This document shows positions 51,474 through 60,209 of a stretch of DNA of 64,000 nucleotides, piece by piece. The notes beneath the pieces were generated by a model that worked only from the letters and a program-made list of their open reading frames with translations, was not told where the DNA came from and did no database searches. Within the stretch, counting starts at the first letter, position 1; each line of letters opens with the position of its first letter. The stretch is from positions 1 to 64,000 of the forward strand of contig CALUJA010000035.1 in assembly GCA_944320845.1 (NCBI GenBank), given 5' to 3'. Position numbers and translations under genes: made by a program. Source of the DNA: an uncultured Phocaeicola sp. GTDB taxonomy: Bacteria; Bacteroidota; Bacteroidia; Bacteroidales; Bacteroidaceae.

Positions 51474-52466
51474 TTATTTGTCTGATGAAAGGAAAATGGT
51501 GTTCTGGCGCATCTCGTAGCTGATGTGGAGCGTGGCGCGCAGGATGTCGAGCATATCGGTGATGCTTTCCTTGCGGTTGAGCACCCCCGAGTAGGTCTCC
51601 GTCCCGTCGATGTCGGGCGAGAGGATGATTTCCACTCCGTAAAGCGTCTCCAGCGTCTCGGCGATGTCGAAAATGTCGGCCTGCCGGAACGGAATCAGGT
51701 TGTCGTGCCATACGGCGTCGAGCGCCGTGTTCGCCTCGCTCACCTTCATGTTCCGGGTCACGGTGTTCAGCTCCACCTTCTGTCCGGGCTTGAGGGTAAT
51801 CGAGCCTTCGTCGTTGTTTCCCGTCACCCGGATTTCACCCTCTATCAGCGAAGCCTCGGCCAGCCGTTGGGGCGACGCGTCTCTGAAGTTGAACTTCGTC
51901 CCCACCACGCGCACGCTCATCGTCCGGTTGCTCACCGTAAAGGGGCGGCGGCGGTCTTTCGTCACCTCAAAATAGGCCTCTCCGGTCATCTTGAGGGCGC
52001 GCGCCCCTTCGTCAAACGCTTCGGGATAGCTCAGCGACGAGTTCTCGTTCAGCCACACCCGGCTTCCGTCGGGCAGTGTCAGCTCTTTGGTCTCGCCCGC
52101 CTCCGTAGCCACCGTAAGCCACTGGCGCGGCATGTCGCCGGTATAGTAGTGCAGGGCCGCTCCCGCCACGGCCGCCACCACTACGGCTGCGGCCGCATAG
52201 CGGACATTCCTCCAGAGCCTCAGGGTGTGCCTCGCCCGGTTCTTCTCTTCGCCGGTGATGCGCTCCAGTCTCTTTTCGGCCTTCCTTATCAGGCGGGCTT
52301 CCTCGCGGCTGTCCGCCCTTCCCAAGAGATACATCTCCTCCCAGGCGAAAAACCGGCGGGCGTTGTCATCCGACCGGTTCACCCACCGGATAACCGCTTC
52401 CCGCTCTTCGGCCGTGCATTCGCCGCTGAAGAAACGTATAATCATGCTGTAACTCACTTTATCCAT
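51474..52466 (-). CDS. FecR-family anti-sigma factor
   Basis: A 330-residue membrane regulator. A short N-terminal cytoplasmic part (YSMIIRFFSGECTAEEREAV) holds the sigma-binding helices, one transmembrane helix spans ~90-107 (AAAAVVVAAVAGAALHYY), and the periplasmic FecR domain follows (LTLPDGSRVWLNENSSLSYP; VVGTKFNF; the C-terminal DUF4974-like IAETLETLYGVEI). Such proteins hold an ECF sigma factor until a TonB receptor signals. Neither a sigma factor nor a receptor gene is adjacent; instead it lies inside a run of GH92 genes. Confidence 0.92.
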   Translation of the reverse strand: MDKVSYSMIIRFFSGECTAEEREAVIRWVNRSDDNARRFFAWEEMYLLGRADSREEARLIRKAEKRLERITGEEKNRARHTLRLWRNVRYAAAAVVVAAVAGAALHYYTGDMPRQWLTVATEAGETKELTLPDGSRVWLNENSSLSYPEAFDEGARALKMTGEAYFEVTKDRRRPFTVSNRTMSVRVVGTKFNFRDASPQRLAEASLIEGEIRVTGNNDEGSITLKPGQKVELNTVTRNMKVSEANTALDAVWHDNLIPFRQADIFDIAETLETLYGVEIILSPDIDGTETYSGVLNRKESITDMLDILRATLHISYEMRQNTIFLSSDK

Positions 52467-52520
52467 TCTCTTTCTACCTTAACTTTACTATCTTTGAAAC
52501 AACCTTGCGTGCATAAACAC

Positions 52521-54734
52521 TTATTCATACCACACCTGGCCCGGTTCAGAGCCCATCTCGAGCTCGAGGGTCGCGCCCTCCATTATCTGCTGATGGGTGA
52601 TGTAGCACTTGGCGTAGGGAGCGCCGTTGAGCTTCACCGAGCGGATGTAGATGTTTTCGCGGCTCACGTTGCGTGCCACCACCGTAAAGGTCTTCCCTCC
52701 GGCCAGATGCAGCTGCATGCGGGGGAACATGGGCGTGCCTATCTCATAGAGTCCCGAAACGGGGTCGACCGGATAGAAGCCCATGGCGCTGAACACATAC
52801 CAGGCCGACATCTGTCCGCAGTCTTCGTTGCCGCACAGTCCGGCAGGGGTGTTGGTGTAGAGGTCGTGCATAATCTGCGCCACATACTTCTGGGTCTTCC
52901 AGGGCTGCCCCACCTTGTTGAAGAGGTATGCCACGTGGTGTCCCGGCTCGTTGCCGTGGGCATACTGGCCAATCATGCCCGTGCTGAAGATGGGCAGCTC
53001 GTCGCCCTCGGCGGGATGGAAGGTGAACATGCTGTCGAGCTTCTGCGCAAAGCGCTCCTTGCCTCCGGTCAGCTCCATCAGCCCGTCGATGTCGTGCTGC
53101 ACCGACCAGAAATACTGCCACCCGTTGCTCTCGCAGATGTCCTCGGTGTAGGCGTCGGCCTGGAATCCGGGTATGAAGTTGCCCCGGCTGTCGCGCGGCT
53201 GCATGAACGAGGTGGCGGGGTTGAACACGTTGCGGTAGTTCTCCGCACGCGCGTCGAACTCCTTCATCACGTCGGTCTTGCCCATCTTCTCGGCCATGCG
53301 GGCGATGCAGTAGTCGTCGTAGGCATACTCCAGCGTCTTCGAGAGCGACCAGTTTTCGTAGGGCTTGAGGTCGTAGGGCACGTATCCCTTTTCCTTGTAC
53401 ACGCCGATGCCGCGGTATCCGTCGAGGTTGGCCGTCTTGACGCAGGCCTCGAGCGCCTTTTCGGCGTCGAAGTCGCCGATGCCTTTCAGATAGGCGTCAA
53501 CGATGACGGGCACGGAGTGGTAGCCAATCATCATGTCGGTCTCGCTCCCCTGGAAGTTCCACACCGGCAGGCGCCCGTTCTGCTCGTAGAAGGCGATGAA
53601 CGACTTCACCATGTCGTTCACCCGCTCGGGCTGGGTATAGGTGAAGAGCGGATGCGAGGCGCGGTAGGTGTCCCACAATGAGAAGGTGCCGTAGTTTGTC
53701 CACCCGTCGGCATGGTGCACCTGCTTGTCGGGCCCGCGGTATGCCCCGTCCACATCGCTGTAGATGGTGGGCGCCAGCATGCTGTGATAGAGGGCGGTGT
53801 AGAACACGGTCTTGTCGTCGCGGCTGTCCGACTCGATTTCAATCTTGGCCAGCTCCCGGTTCCACATCTCCTTGGCGCGGCTCAGATATCCGTCGAAGTC
53901 CCCGGCGGTCGCCTCGGCGCGGAAGTTGCGCTCCGCACCGTCCATTCCCGTGGCCGACAGCGCCGTCACCACGGTAATCTGCTCGTCTTTCTGCGTATGG
54001 TAGTCGAAGCGTGCCACCACTCCGTCGCTTATCTTCAGTCCGTCCTTCTCGATGAACACCGTGTCGACGCTCATCTTGTCAAACGGGCGCGAGAAGCGTG
54101 TGTAAAAGTATATCTTCTGTCCGCGCGCCCATCCGTTGGAGAAGCGGTATCCGCGCACCGTGACCGAATCGACGGCCTCGATGTGGGAGTCTTCCGTCAC
54201 ATCCCAGTTCATGGCCTTGGCCAGATTGAGGAATACGGCCGACTCTGCCTGGGGGAAGGTGTAGCGCTGCACGCCGCACCGCTCGGTGGCGGTCAGCTCT
54301 ACGCGGATGCCGTAGTCGTCGAGCATCACCTGGTAGTATCCGGCGTATGCGCTCTCGCGCTCGTGCGAGAACTTTGAGTGGATGCCCAGCGGCGCCTCGG
54401 CCTCACTGTAAGGCAGGGTGACGGGCATGAAGGATATGTCGTAGAGGTCGCCCGCCCCGGTTCCCGACAGATGGGTGTGGCTGAATCCGGCAATGGTGCT
54501 GTCGGGATAGAAATATCCGGCGATGCGGTCCCATCCCGGAAGGCCGTTGTCGGGACTCAGCTGCACCATCCCGAAGGGCACCTGCGCCCCGGGGTAAGTG
54601 TTTCCCGTAAAGTCCGTACCGATGAATGGATTGACATATTGCGTGTAATCGACTTCGGACACAGGCCTGTCCGGCGCGCCGCATGCCGCGAGAAGGGCTG
54701 CAAAGGCACAAGCATAACCAACAGTAAGTTTCAT
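52521..54734 (-). CDS. GH92 alpha-mannosidase lipoprotein
   Basis: A 737-residue lipoprotein (lipobox LLAAC near residues 14-18). It has YVNPFIGTDFTGNTYPGAQV, GFSHTHLSGTGAGDLYD, YAHGNEPGHHVAYLFN and GNEDCGQMSAWYVFSAMGFY. Together with the second GH92 it has the loop set of the alpha-1,2-type enzymes. First gene of the leftward GH92-FecR-GH92-GH92 run. No clear promoter is visible in 54735-54860. Confidence 0.9.
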   Translation of the reverse strand: MKLTVGYACAFAALLAACGAPDRPVSEVDYTQYVNPFIGTDFTGNTYPGAQVPFGMVQLSPDNGLPGWDRIAGYFYPDSTIAGFSHTHLSGTGAGDLYDISFMPVTLPYSEAEAPLGIHSKFSHERESAYAGYYQVMLDDYGIRVELTATERCGVQRYTFPQAESAVFLNLAKAMNWDVTEDSHIEAVDSVTVRGYRFSNGWARGQKIYFYTRFSRPFDKMSVDTVFIEKDGLKISDGVVARFDYHTQKDEQITVVTALSATGMDGAERNFRAEATAGDFDGYLSRAKEMWNRELAKIEIESDSRDDKTVFYTALYHSMLAPTIYSDVDGAYRGPDKQVHHADGWTNYGTFSLWDTYRASHPLFTYTQPERVNDMVKSFIAFYEQNGRLPVWNFQGSETDMMIGYHSVPVIVDAYLKGIGDFDAEKALEACVKTANLDGYRGIGVYKEKGYVPYDLKPYENWSLSKTLEYAYDDYCIARMAEKMGKTDVMKEFDARAENYRNVFNPATSFMQPRDSRGNFIPGFQADAYTEDICESNGWQYFWSVQHDIDGLMELTGGKERFAQKLDSMFTFHPAEGDELPIFSTGMIGQYAHGNEPGHHVAYLFNKVGQPWKTQKYVAQIMHDLYTNTPAGLCGNEDCGQMSAWYVFSAMGFYPVDPVSGLYEIGTPMFPRMQLHLAGGKTFTVVARNVSRENIYIRSVKLNGAPYAKCYITHQQIMEGATLELEMGSEPGQVWYE

Positions 54735-54863
54735 ATTGTCTGATAAGATTTAGAATTAACACTTCTTGCATTCAACTATATAAACAATGGTAAGGCGAAA
54801 AACACTTAGACGGAATTACTTTTTCCACACGAGCAAAGGCATTTGCCGGACATCCGGACAAAA

Positions 54864-54898
54864 AAAGTACGGAACCCCTCGCGGAGTTCCGTACTTTC
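54864..54898 (-). terminator. Intrinsic terminator of the DUF349 gene
   Basis: AAGTACGGAAC and GTTCCGTACTT form an 11-bp stem, followed leftwards by TTTTTTT. The rest of 54735-54974 shows nothing else. Confidence 0.85.
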
Positions 54899-54974
54899 CG
54901 TCCATACAAAACATTCTGCCATCCCGCCCTTCCCTGCGGAGGGGGAGCGTGGCGGTCATGATTTCAGATTCATG

Positions 54975-56783
54975 TCATTCAGCCTTCAGCGCCTCGTCGA
55001 TGGCCGCGATTTTCTTCGACACCAGTTCCAGGTCGGCCTTCAGGCGCTCAATCTTGCGGGTAATCTCGCCCACCAGGGTGTTTCCCTTCTTCGACGACGA
55101 GTTGAGGAATCCCAGATTGTTTTCATAGGTCTGGATGTCGCCCTTCAGCCCCTCGTAGGTGCGCACCAGCTTCTCGCGGTCGCGGTAGAGGCTGTTCTCG
55201 CTGTTTCCGCCGAGGTTTGACTTGAAGCTGCTCAGCTTCTTCTCTACGGCCGAAAGGTTGAGCTTGTCGAACAGGCGGTCGACCAGCGAGCGGTATTCCT
55301 TGTATACGCGATCTTTCTCCTTGAAGGGGACGAATCCGGTCTCGTTCCACTCCTTCACCAGCTCGCGGGTCTTTTCGGCCGTAGCCTCATCGGTAGTTCC
55401 CGAAGCGTCGAGCGCTGCGAGCTGCTTGATGATTTCGTCTTTCCGCGCCAGATTCTCCACCTCGGCCGAGCGCTGCGACGAAGCGGCCTTGTTCTTCTGC
55501 TCGAAGAAATAGTCGCACGCTCCGATGAAGCGCTTCCACACGGCGTCCGAGTGTTTCTTGGCCACGGGGCCTACGGCCTTCCATTCCTTCTGCAGGCGGG
55601 TGAGGATTTCGGCCGTCTCCTTCCAGTCGGTGCTGTCTTTCAGCGCCTCGGCCTTTTCGCAAAGCTCCTTCTTCTTTTCCAGGTTTTTCGCCATGTTTTC
55701 CTTTATCTGCTTGAAGAAGGCTGCCTTGCGGCGGAAGAACTCGTCGCAGGCGGCGCGGAAGCGCTCGAATATCTTCACGTTCATCTTCTGGGGGGCATAG
55801 CCGATGGTCTTCCACTTGGCCTGCAGGGCGAGCACCTCCTGCGTCTTGTCCTCCCAGTCCTTGAAGGTGGTGAAGGTATCATATTCCATCGACTCCACGA
55901 TTTCGCAGATGACGGTCTTCTGGTCGAGGTTGTTCTGCTCCTTTTCCTTCAGTTCCTCGAAGTGCTGCTGGTGGCGGCGGTTCACGGCCGTCGAGGCTGC
56001 CTTGAACCGTGCCCACAGCCCTTCGCGCAGCTCCTTGGCCACCGGCCCGATGCTGCGGAACTCCTGGTGCAGCTTCTGCAGCTGGTGGAAGGCCGACACC
56101 ACATCGGGCTCTTCGGCCAGCTTTTCGGCGGCCTCGCACAGATGGGTCTTCATCTCCAGGTTTTTCTTGAAGTCGTACTCGCGGAACTCGTTGTTGAGCT
56201 TCACCATGTCGTAGAACTTCTCGGTGTAGAGCTGGTAGTTGCGGAACAGCTCGTTCTGCCGTCCGGCGGGCACCTGCCCCGTCTCGCTCCACTCCTGCTG
56301 GAGCTGCTTGAATTCGTTGTATATCTTGTTGGTGTCTTCGCTCGAGTCGGTGAGCAGCTTCATCCTTTCAAGGATATCCTGCTTCTTCTTCAGGTTGTCT
56401 TCCCTTTCCTGCTCCTGTGCGGCGAGCATCACGCTCCGCTTTTCCTTGACGGAGGCCATCACCTGCTTGAATTCCTCTTCCAGGGCGGCTCCGGGCGACA
56501 CGAAGTCTTCGGGCTTCCCCCCTCCTTCCACGAAAGCCTTGCGTGCGGCTTCCTGGTCGGCCTTATATGATTTGTAGAATGACTGTTTCAACTGGTCAAT
56601 TTCCTGTTTGTCGGCGCTGCAGGCGTCCTTGTCAATCTCCTTCAGGCGGGCGATGACCTCTTCCGGAGTCTTGGCTGCCGGAACGGCGCTTGCTGCCTCT
56701 TCAACAGCAGAAACCGAAGCTGCGGGTGTTTTCTCCTCTGCCGGCACTTCGGTCAACGGGCTATTAGTTTCGTTCACTTCCAT
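54975..56783 (-). CDS. DUF349 repeat protein
   Basis: A 602-residue, highly charged helical protein built from about five DUF349 repeats (for example QLQQEWSETGQVP, KLHQEFRSIGPVAKELREGLWARF, RLQKEWKAVGPVAKKHSDAVW), each with the W/F-GPV core. A low-complexity acidic/alanine-rich head (~1-55) precedes them. No signal peptide, so it is cytosolic. DUF349 proteins are common in Bacteroidetes, and their function is not settled; relatives in other phyla have been tied to nucleic-acid or stress processes. Single-gene unit. Confidence 0.88.
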   Translation of the reverse strand: MEVNETNSPLTEVPAEEKTPAASVSAVEEAASAVPAAKTPEEVIARLKEIDKDACSADKQEIDQLKQSFYKSYKADQEAARKAFVEGGGKPEDFVSPGAALEEEFKQVMASVKEKRSVMLAAQEQEREDNLKKKQDILERMKLLTDSSEDTNKIYNEFKQLQQEWSETGQVPAGRQNELFRNYQLYTEKFYDMVKLNNEFREYDFKKNLEMKTHLCEAAEKLAEEPDVVSAFHQLQKLHQEFRSIGPVAKELREGLWARFKAASTAVNRRHQQHFEELKEKEQNNLDQKTVICEIVESMEYDTFTTFKDWEDKTQEVLALQAKWKTIGYAPQKMNVKIFERFRAACDEFFRRKAAFFKQIKENMAKNLEKKKELCEKAEALKDSTDWKETAEILTRLQKEWKAVGPVAKKHSDAVWKRFIGACDYFFEQKNKAASSQRSAEVENLARKDEIIKQLAALDASGTTDEATAEKTRELVKEWNETGFVPFKEKDRVYKEYRSLVDRLFDKLNLSAVEKKLSSFKSNLGGNSENSLYRDREKLVRTYEGLKGDIQTYENNLGFLNSSSKKGNTLVGEITRKIERLKADLELVSKKIAAIDEALKAE

Positions 56784-56912
56784 CGTATATTAGATTTTAA
56801 AGAATTGTCTTCACTCACTAAAGTTACAAATTAAAGAAATAAAATCTGATTTTCATATTTTTTTGCTGTTTTTTTTGACAGAAGGCCGAAAATCTGTTGC
56901 CGGAGCCGCTTT

Positions 56913-58256
56913 TCACGACAATAATACGGTAATCCCCATATACATCAGCATGCCGATGATGTCGTTGGTAATGGAGATGAAGGGGCCGGTGGCGATGGCG
57001 GGGTCGACCTTCAGCTTTTCGAGCGTGAGGGGGACCAGCGTGCCGAAGATGGAGGCGAACATCACCACGGCGAACAGGCTGATGGACACCGAATAGCTGA
57101 CCGTGGCCTCGGCGCCGAAGCGCACGACATTGTAGACATAGACCAGCATCGAGATGATGGTGGCGTTGATGAGCGCCACGACCGACTCTTTCACCACCTG
57201 GCGGAAGGTGTTCTCGGCGTTGAGCGAGCTGTTGGCCAGTCCCTGCACCACGATGGCCGACGACTGGGTGCCCACGTTTCCTCCCGTTCCGCCGATAAGG
57301 GGGATGTAGAGCGCCATCTCCGGATGTGCGGCGAAGGTGGTGTCGAAGTTTCCCAGAATCATCGAGTTGCCGATGCCTCCCAGCATCCCGATGAGCAGCC
57401 AGGGCAGGCGGGCCGTGGTCTGGCGGAACACGTTGTCGTCAGTCTCCACATCCTGCGACAGACCGGAAGCCAGCTGATAGTCGCGCTCGGCCTGCTCGCG
57501 CACCTCGTCCATCACGTCGTCGACGGTGATGCGCCCCACCAGACGCCCGATGCTGTCCACCACGGGGACGGCCACCAGGTCGTACTTCTCGATGGTCTGC
57601 ACCACCTCCTCGACGGGCGTGTCCACGTGCACGGAGATGGGGTCTTTCTTCATCACATGCTTCACCTTCGACACCGACGGGCTGGTAATCATCTTCTTCA
57701 GGGGGAACACCCCGCGCAGACGCTCGTCGTCGTCCACCACATATACATAATATATCTCGTCCATGTCTTCGGCCTGGATGCGCATCTCGCGCAGGCACTC
57801 GGGCATGCTCCAGTTTTCGTTCACAATCACCATCTCCGTACCCATCAGACCGCCGGCGGTGTCTTCGTCATACTTCAGCAGGTCGACGATGTCGCCCGCC
57901 TGCTCGATGTCCTCGATGTGCGAGAGCACCTCCTCCTGCTTGTCCTCGTCCATCTCGCGGATGATGTCCACCGCATCGTCAGAGTCCATGTAGTCCACAA
58001 ACCGCTTGGCGATGGTCTCCGAGGGAAGTATCTCCAGGAACCGCTTGCGGGCATCCTCGTCCATCTCAATCAGCACGTCGGCCGCCGTCTCGTTGTCGAG
58101 CAGCAGATAGACCGAGCGCGCCTCCTCGGCGTCCAGCTCGTTGCAAAGCTCGGCGATGTCGGCCGGATGCAGTCCGTGCAGGGTCTCCTTCAGCTTGTCG
58201 GAATCCTTCTTCTCAATCAGCTCCGACACTTCTTTCAGCAAATCATCGTTGTTCAT
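56913..58256 (-). CDS. mgtE: Magnesium transporter MgtE
   Basis: A 447-residue Mg2+ channel. It has the MgtE N domain (residues ~5-125, LHPADIAELCNELDAEEA), two CBS domains (~130-255, KMITSPSVSKVKHVMKKD; VGRITVDDVMDEV), the plug helix and five membrane helices (~285-447) with IPLIGGTGGNVGTQSS in the pore region. Acidic residues in N and CBS domains sense cytosolic Mg2+ and close the channel. Its start overlaps the rsmA 3' end by 14 bases, so it is translated from the same message. Confidence 0.95.
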   Translation of the reverse strand: MNNDDLLKEVSELIEKKDSDKLKETLHGLHPADIAELCNELDAEEARSVYLLLDNETAADVLIEMDEDARKRFLEILPSETIAKRFVDYMDSDDAVDIIREMDEDKQEEVLSHIEDIEQAGDIVDLLKYDEDTAGGLMGTEMVIVNENWSMPECLREMRIQAEDMDEIYYVYVVDDDERLRGVFPLKKMITSPSVSKVKHVMKKDPISVHVDTPVEEVVQTIEKYDLVAVPVVDSIGRLVGRITVDDVMDEVREQAERDYQLASGLSQDVETDDNVFRQTTARLPWLLIGMLGGIGNSMILGNFDTTFAAHPEMALYIPLIGGTGGNVGTQSSAIVVQGLANSSLNAENTFRQVVKESVVALINATIISMLVYVYNVVRFGAEATVSYSVSISLFAVVMFASIFGTLVPLTLEKLKVDPAIATGPFISITNDIIGMLMYMGITVLLS

Positions 58257-59037
58257 ACTGCAATGCTTTTTCTACCCGGTTGGTCAGTCCGATGAAATCC
58301 TCCACCGAAAGCTGCTCGGGACGTTTGTCGAATATCGGGTCCGCACAGAGCGGGTTCGCCCGGTCCAGCAGGGGCGATATGGAGTTGCGCAGCGTCTTGC
58401 GCCGCTGGTTGAAGGTGGTCTTGACTATCTGCCGGAAGAGCTTCTCGCTGCATCCCAGCTCGCGGGTGTCGTTGCGCGTCATGCGGATGACCGCGCTCTT
58501 CACCTTGGGAGGGGGGTTGAACACGTGCTCGTCGACCGTAAAGAGATACTCCACGCTGTACCACGCCTGGAGCAGCACGCTCAGGATGCCGTAGGTCTTC
58601 TTTCCGGGACGCGCCGCCATCCGCTCGGCCACCTCCTTCTGCACCATCCCCGTGCAGCAGGGGATGAGGTCTTTATACTCCAGCATCTTGAAGAATATCT
58701 GGCTGGAAATGTTGTACGGATAGTTGCCGGTCAGCACGAAGGGACTCCCCCCGAACACCTCGTCGAGACGCATTTTCAAGAAGTCCTGCTCGATGATGCC
58801 TTCTCCGAGCTGCGGGAAATGCTCGCGCAGATAGGCCACCGACTCAAAGTCAAGCTCCACCACCTTCAGCCCGCGCCCCTTGGGCAGCAGATACTGGGTG
58901 AGCACGCCCATGCCCGGCCCCACCTCGAGCACCGGGATGTCCGGACAGGCGTCTACCGTGTCGGCTATGGCCTGGGCCACATGCAAATCCTTCAGGAAGT
59001 GCTGCCCTAAAAACTTTTTGGGTCTGACTAATTTCAT
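58243..59037 (-). CDS. rsmA: 16S rRNA (adenine-1518/1519-N6) dimethyltransferase
   Basis: A 264-residue SAM-dependent enzyme that dimethylates two adenines in helix 45 of 16S rRNA. I start it at ATG 59037 (MKLVRPKKFLGQHFLKD), the usual N-terminus. The SAM loop EVGPGMGVLTQYL and the catalytic NYPYNISSQIFF are intact, and the C-terminal helical domain is complete. It overlaps mgtE by 14 bases. Confidence 0.95.
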   Translation of the reverse strand: MKLVRPKKFLGQHFLKDLHVAQAIADTVDACPDIPVLEVGPGMGVLTQYLLPKGRGLKVVELDFESVAYLREHFPQLGEGIIEQDFLKMRLDEVFGGSPFVLTGNYPYNISSQIFFKMLEYKDLIPCCTGMVQKEVAERMAARPGKKTYGILSVLLQAWYSVEYLFTVDEHVFNPPPKVKSAVIRMTRNDTRELGCSEKLFRQIVKTTFNQRRKTLRNSISPLLDRANPLCADPIFDKRPEQLSVEDFIGLTNRVEKALQYEQR

Positions 59038-59070
59038 TCCGTAAAATTTAAGTTTGTTCCGCCAAGATAT

Positions 59071-59078
59071 TATCTTTG
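59071..59078 (+). promoter_or_regulatory. -7 element of the flippase-like gene
   Basis: TATCTTTG, 64 bases before the TTG start at 59143. Confidence 0.35.
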
Positions 59079-59106
59079 CAGTCTGTGCGACTGCGCTTAT
59101 TCTGCG

Positions 59107-59114
59107 CAAAGGTA
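59107..59114 (-). promoter_or_regulatory. -7 element of rsmA-mgtE
   Basis: Minus-strand TACCTTTG (59114-59107), 69 bases before the rsmA start. It is 28 bases from the divergent element at 59071-59078, so the two transcripts would overlap at their 5' ends. Confidence 0.4.
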
Positions 59115-59142
59115 AGCATTAATCTTAAAAAAACGACTGATT

Positions 59143-60153
59143 TTGAAACGAACTGAACTAAAAAAAATAACGGGCAAGAGCCTGCAGATAGCTTTTCCGC
59201 TGCTGCTGGGAGCCGCCATCCTGGTGTGGACCTACCACGGGTTCGACTTCCGGAGCATCTGGCAGGTGCTCGACGGGGGGACGGACTACGGGTGGCTGCT
59301 CTTCTCGCTGGTGTTCGGCGTACTGGGACACCTGTTCCGCGGATGGCGGTGGATGCAGACGCTCGCCCCTCTGGGCGAACATCCCAAGGCCGCCAACTGC
59401 GTGTATGCGGTGTTCGTGTCGTATGCCGCCAACCTGGTCATCCCCCGCGTGGGGGAAGTGTCGCGCTGCGGCGTGCTGGCGAAATACGACGGCGTGTCCT
59501 TCTCCAGGTCGCTGGGGACGGTGGTGACCGAGCGCCTCATCGACACGCTCTGCGTGCTGCTGATAACGGGCTTCACCCTGCTCATACAGTCGCGCGTGTT
59601 TGCCGCCTTTTTCCGCAAGACGGGCACGAACGCCTCGTTCCTGACCGGACTGTTCACCTCGACCAACTTCTACATCACCCTGGTGTGCATCGCCGCCCTG
59701 CTCGTGCTGGCCTTCTTCCTGGTGCGCAACCTCACCGTCTTCGCCCGGGTGCGCGGCATCATCCGCAACGTGTGGGAAGGCTGCCGCTCGCTGCGCGACG
59801 TGCGCAACCTGCCCCTGTTCGTCTTCTACACCGCCGCCATCTGGGGATGCTACTTCCTGCAGTTCTACGTGAGCCTGTTCTGCTTCGACTTCTCGGCCGG
59901 CCTGGGCATCGTGCCCGCCCTGGTGATGTTTGTGGTGGGCAGCATAGCCGTAGCCGTGCCCACGCCCAACGGAGCCGGCCCGTGGCACTTCGCCGTCATC
60001 ACGATGATGATGATGTATGGCGTGGACAAGGAGGAGGCCGGAATCTTCGCCCTGCTCGTGCACGGCATCCAGACCCTTCTGCTGATTCTGCTGGGCATTT
60101 ACGGACTGGTGGCTCTGCCGCTTACGAACAAGGGGCGGAAGGAGAAGTCATGA
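59143..60153 (+). CDS. Flippase-like membrane protein (LPG synthase TM domain, UPF0104)
   Basis: A 336-residue protein with about eight transmembrane segments. It belongs to the family of the lysylphosphatidylglycerol synthase membrane domain: HLFRGWRWMQTL, then SYAANLVIPRVGEVSRCGVL and TERLIDTLCVLLITG, later PTPNGAGPWHFAV. It probably moves a lipid-linked substrate across the inner membrane; which one is unknown. The start is a TTG at 59143, because the first ATG would remove the first two membrane helices. Monocistronic, divergent from rsmA. Confidence 0.85.
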   Translation: MKRTELKKITGKSLQIAFPLLLGAAILVWTYHGFDFRSIWQVLDGGTDYGWLLFSLVFGVLGHLFRGWRWMQTLAPLGEHPKAANCVYAVFVSYAANLVIPRVGEVSRCGVLAKYDGVSFSRSLGTVVTERLIDTLCVLLITGFTLLIQSRVFAAFFRKTGTNASFLTGLFTSTNFYITLVCIAALLVLAFFLVRNLTVFARVRGIIRNVWEGCRSLRDVRNLPLFVFYTAAIWGCYFLQFYVSLFCFDFSAGLGIVPALVMFVVGSIAVAVPTPNGAGPWHFAVITMMMMYGVDKEEAGIFALLVHGIQTLLLILLGIYGLVALPLTNKGRKEKS

Positions 60154-60209
60154 TATCAGCCATTTCGAGACGGAAACAAGGACCACGAAACGTGTCAGAT
60201 CTCTTTCTT

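Noticed and set aside
46984..53681. Several 400-700-codon plus-strand frames over the GH92/FecR genes
   Set aside because: All mirror clear glycosidase or FecR genes and lack start signals or motifs.
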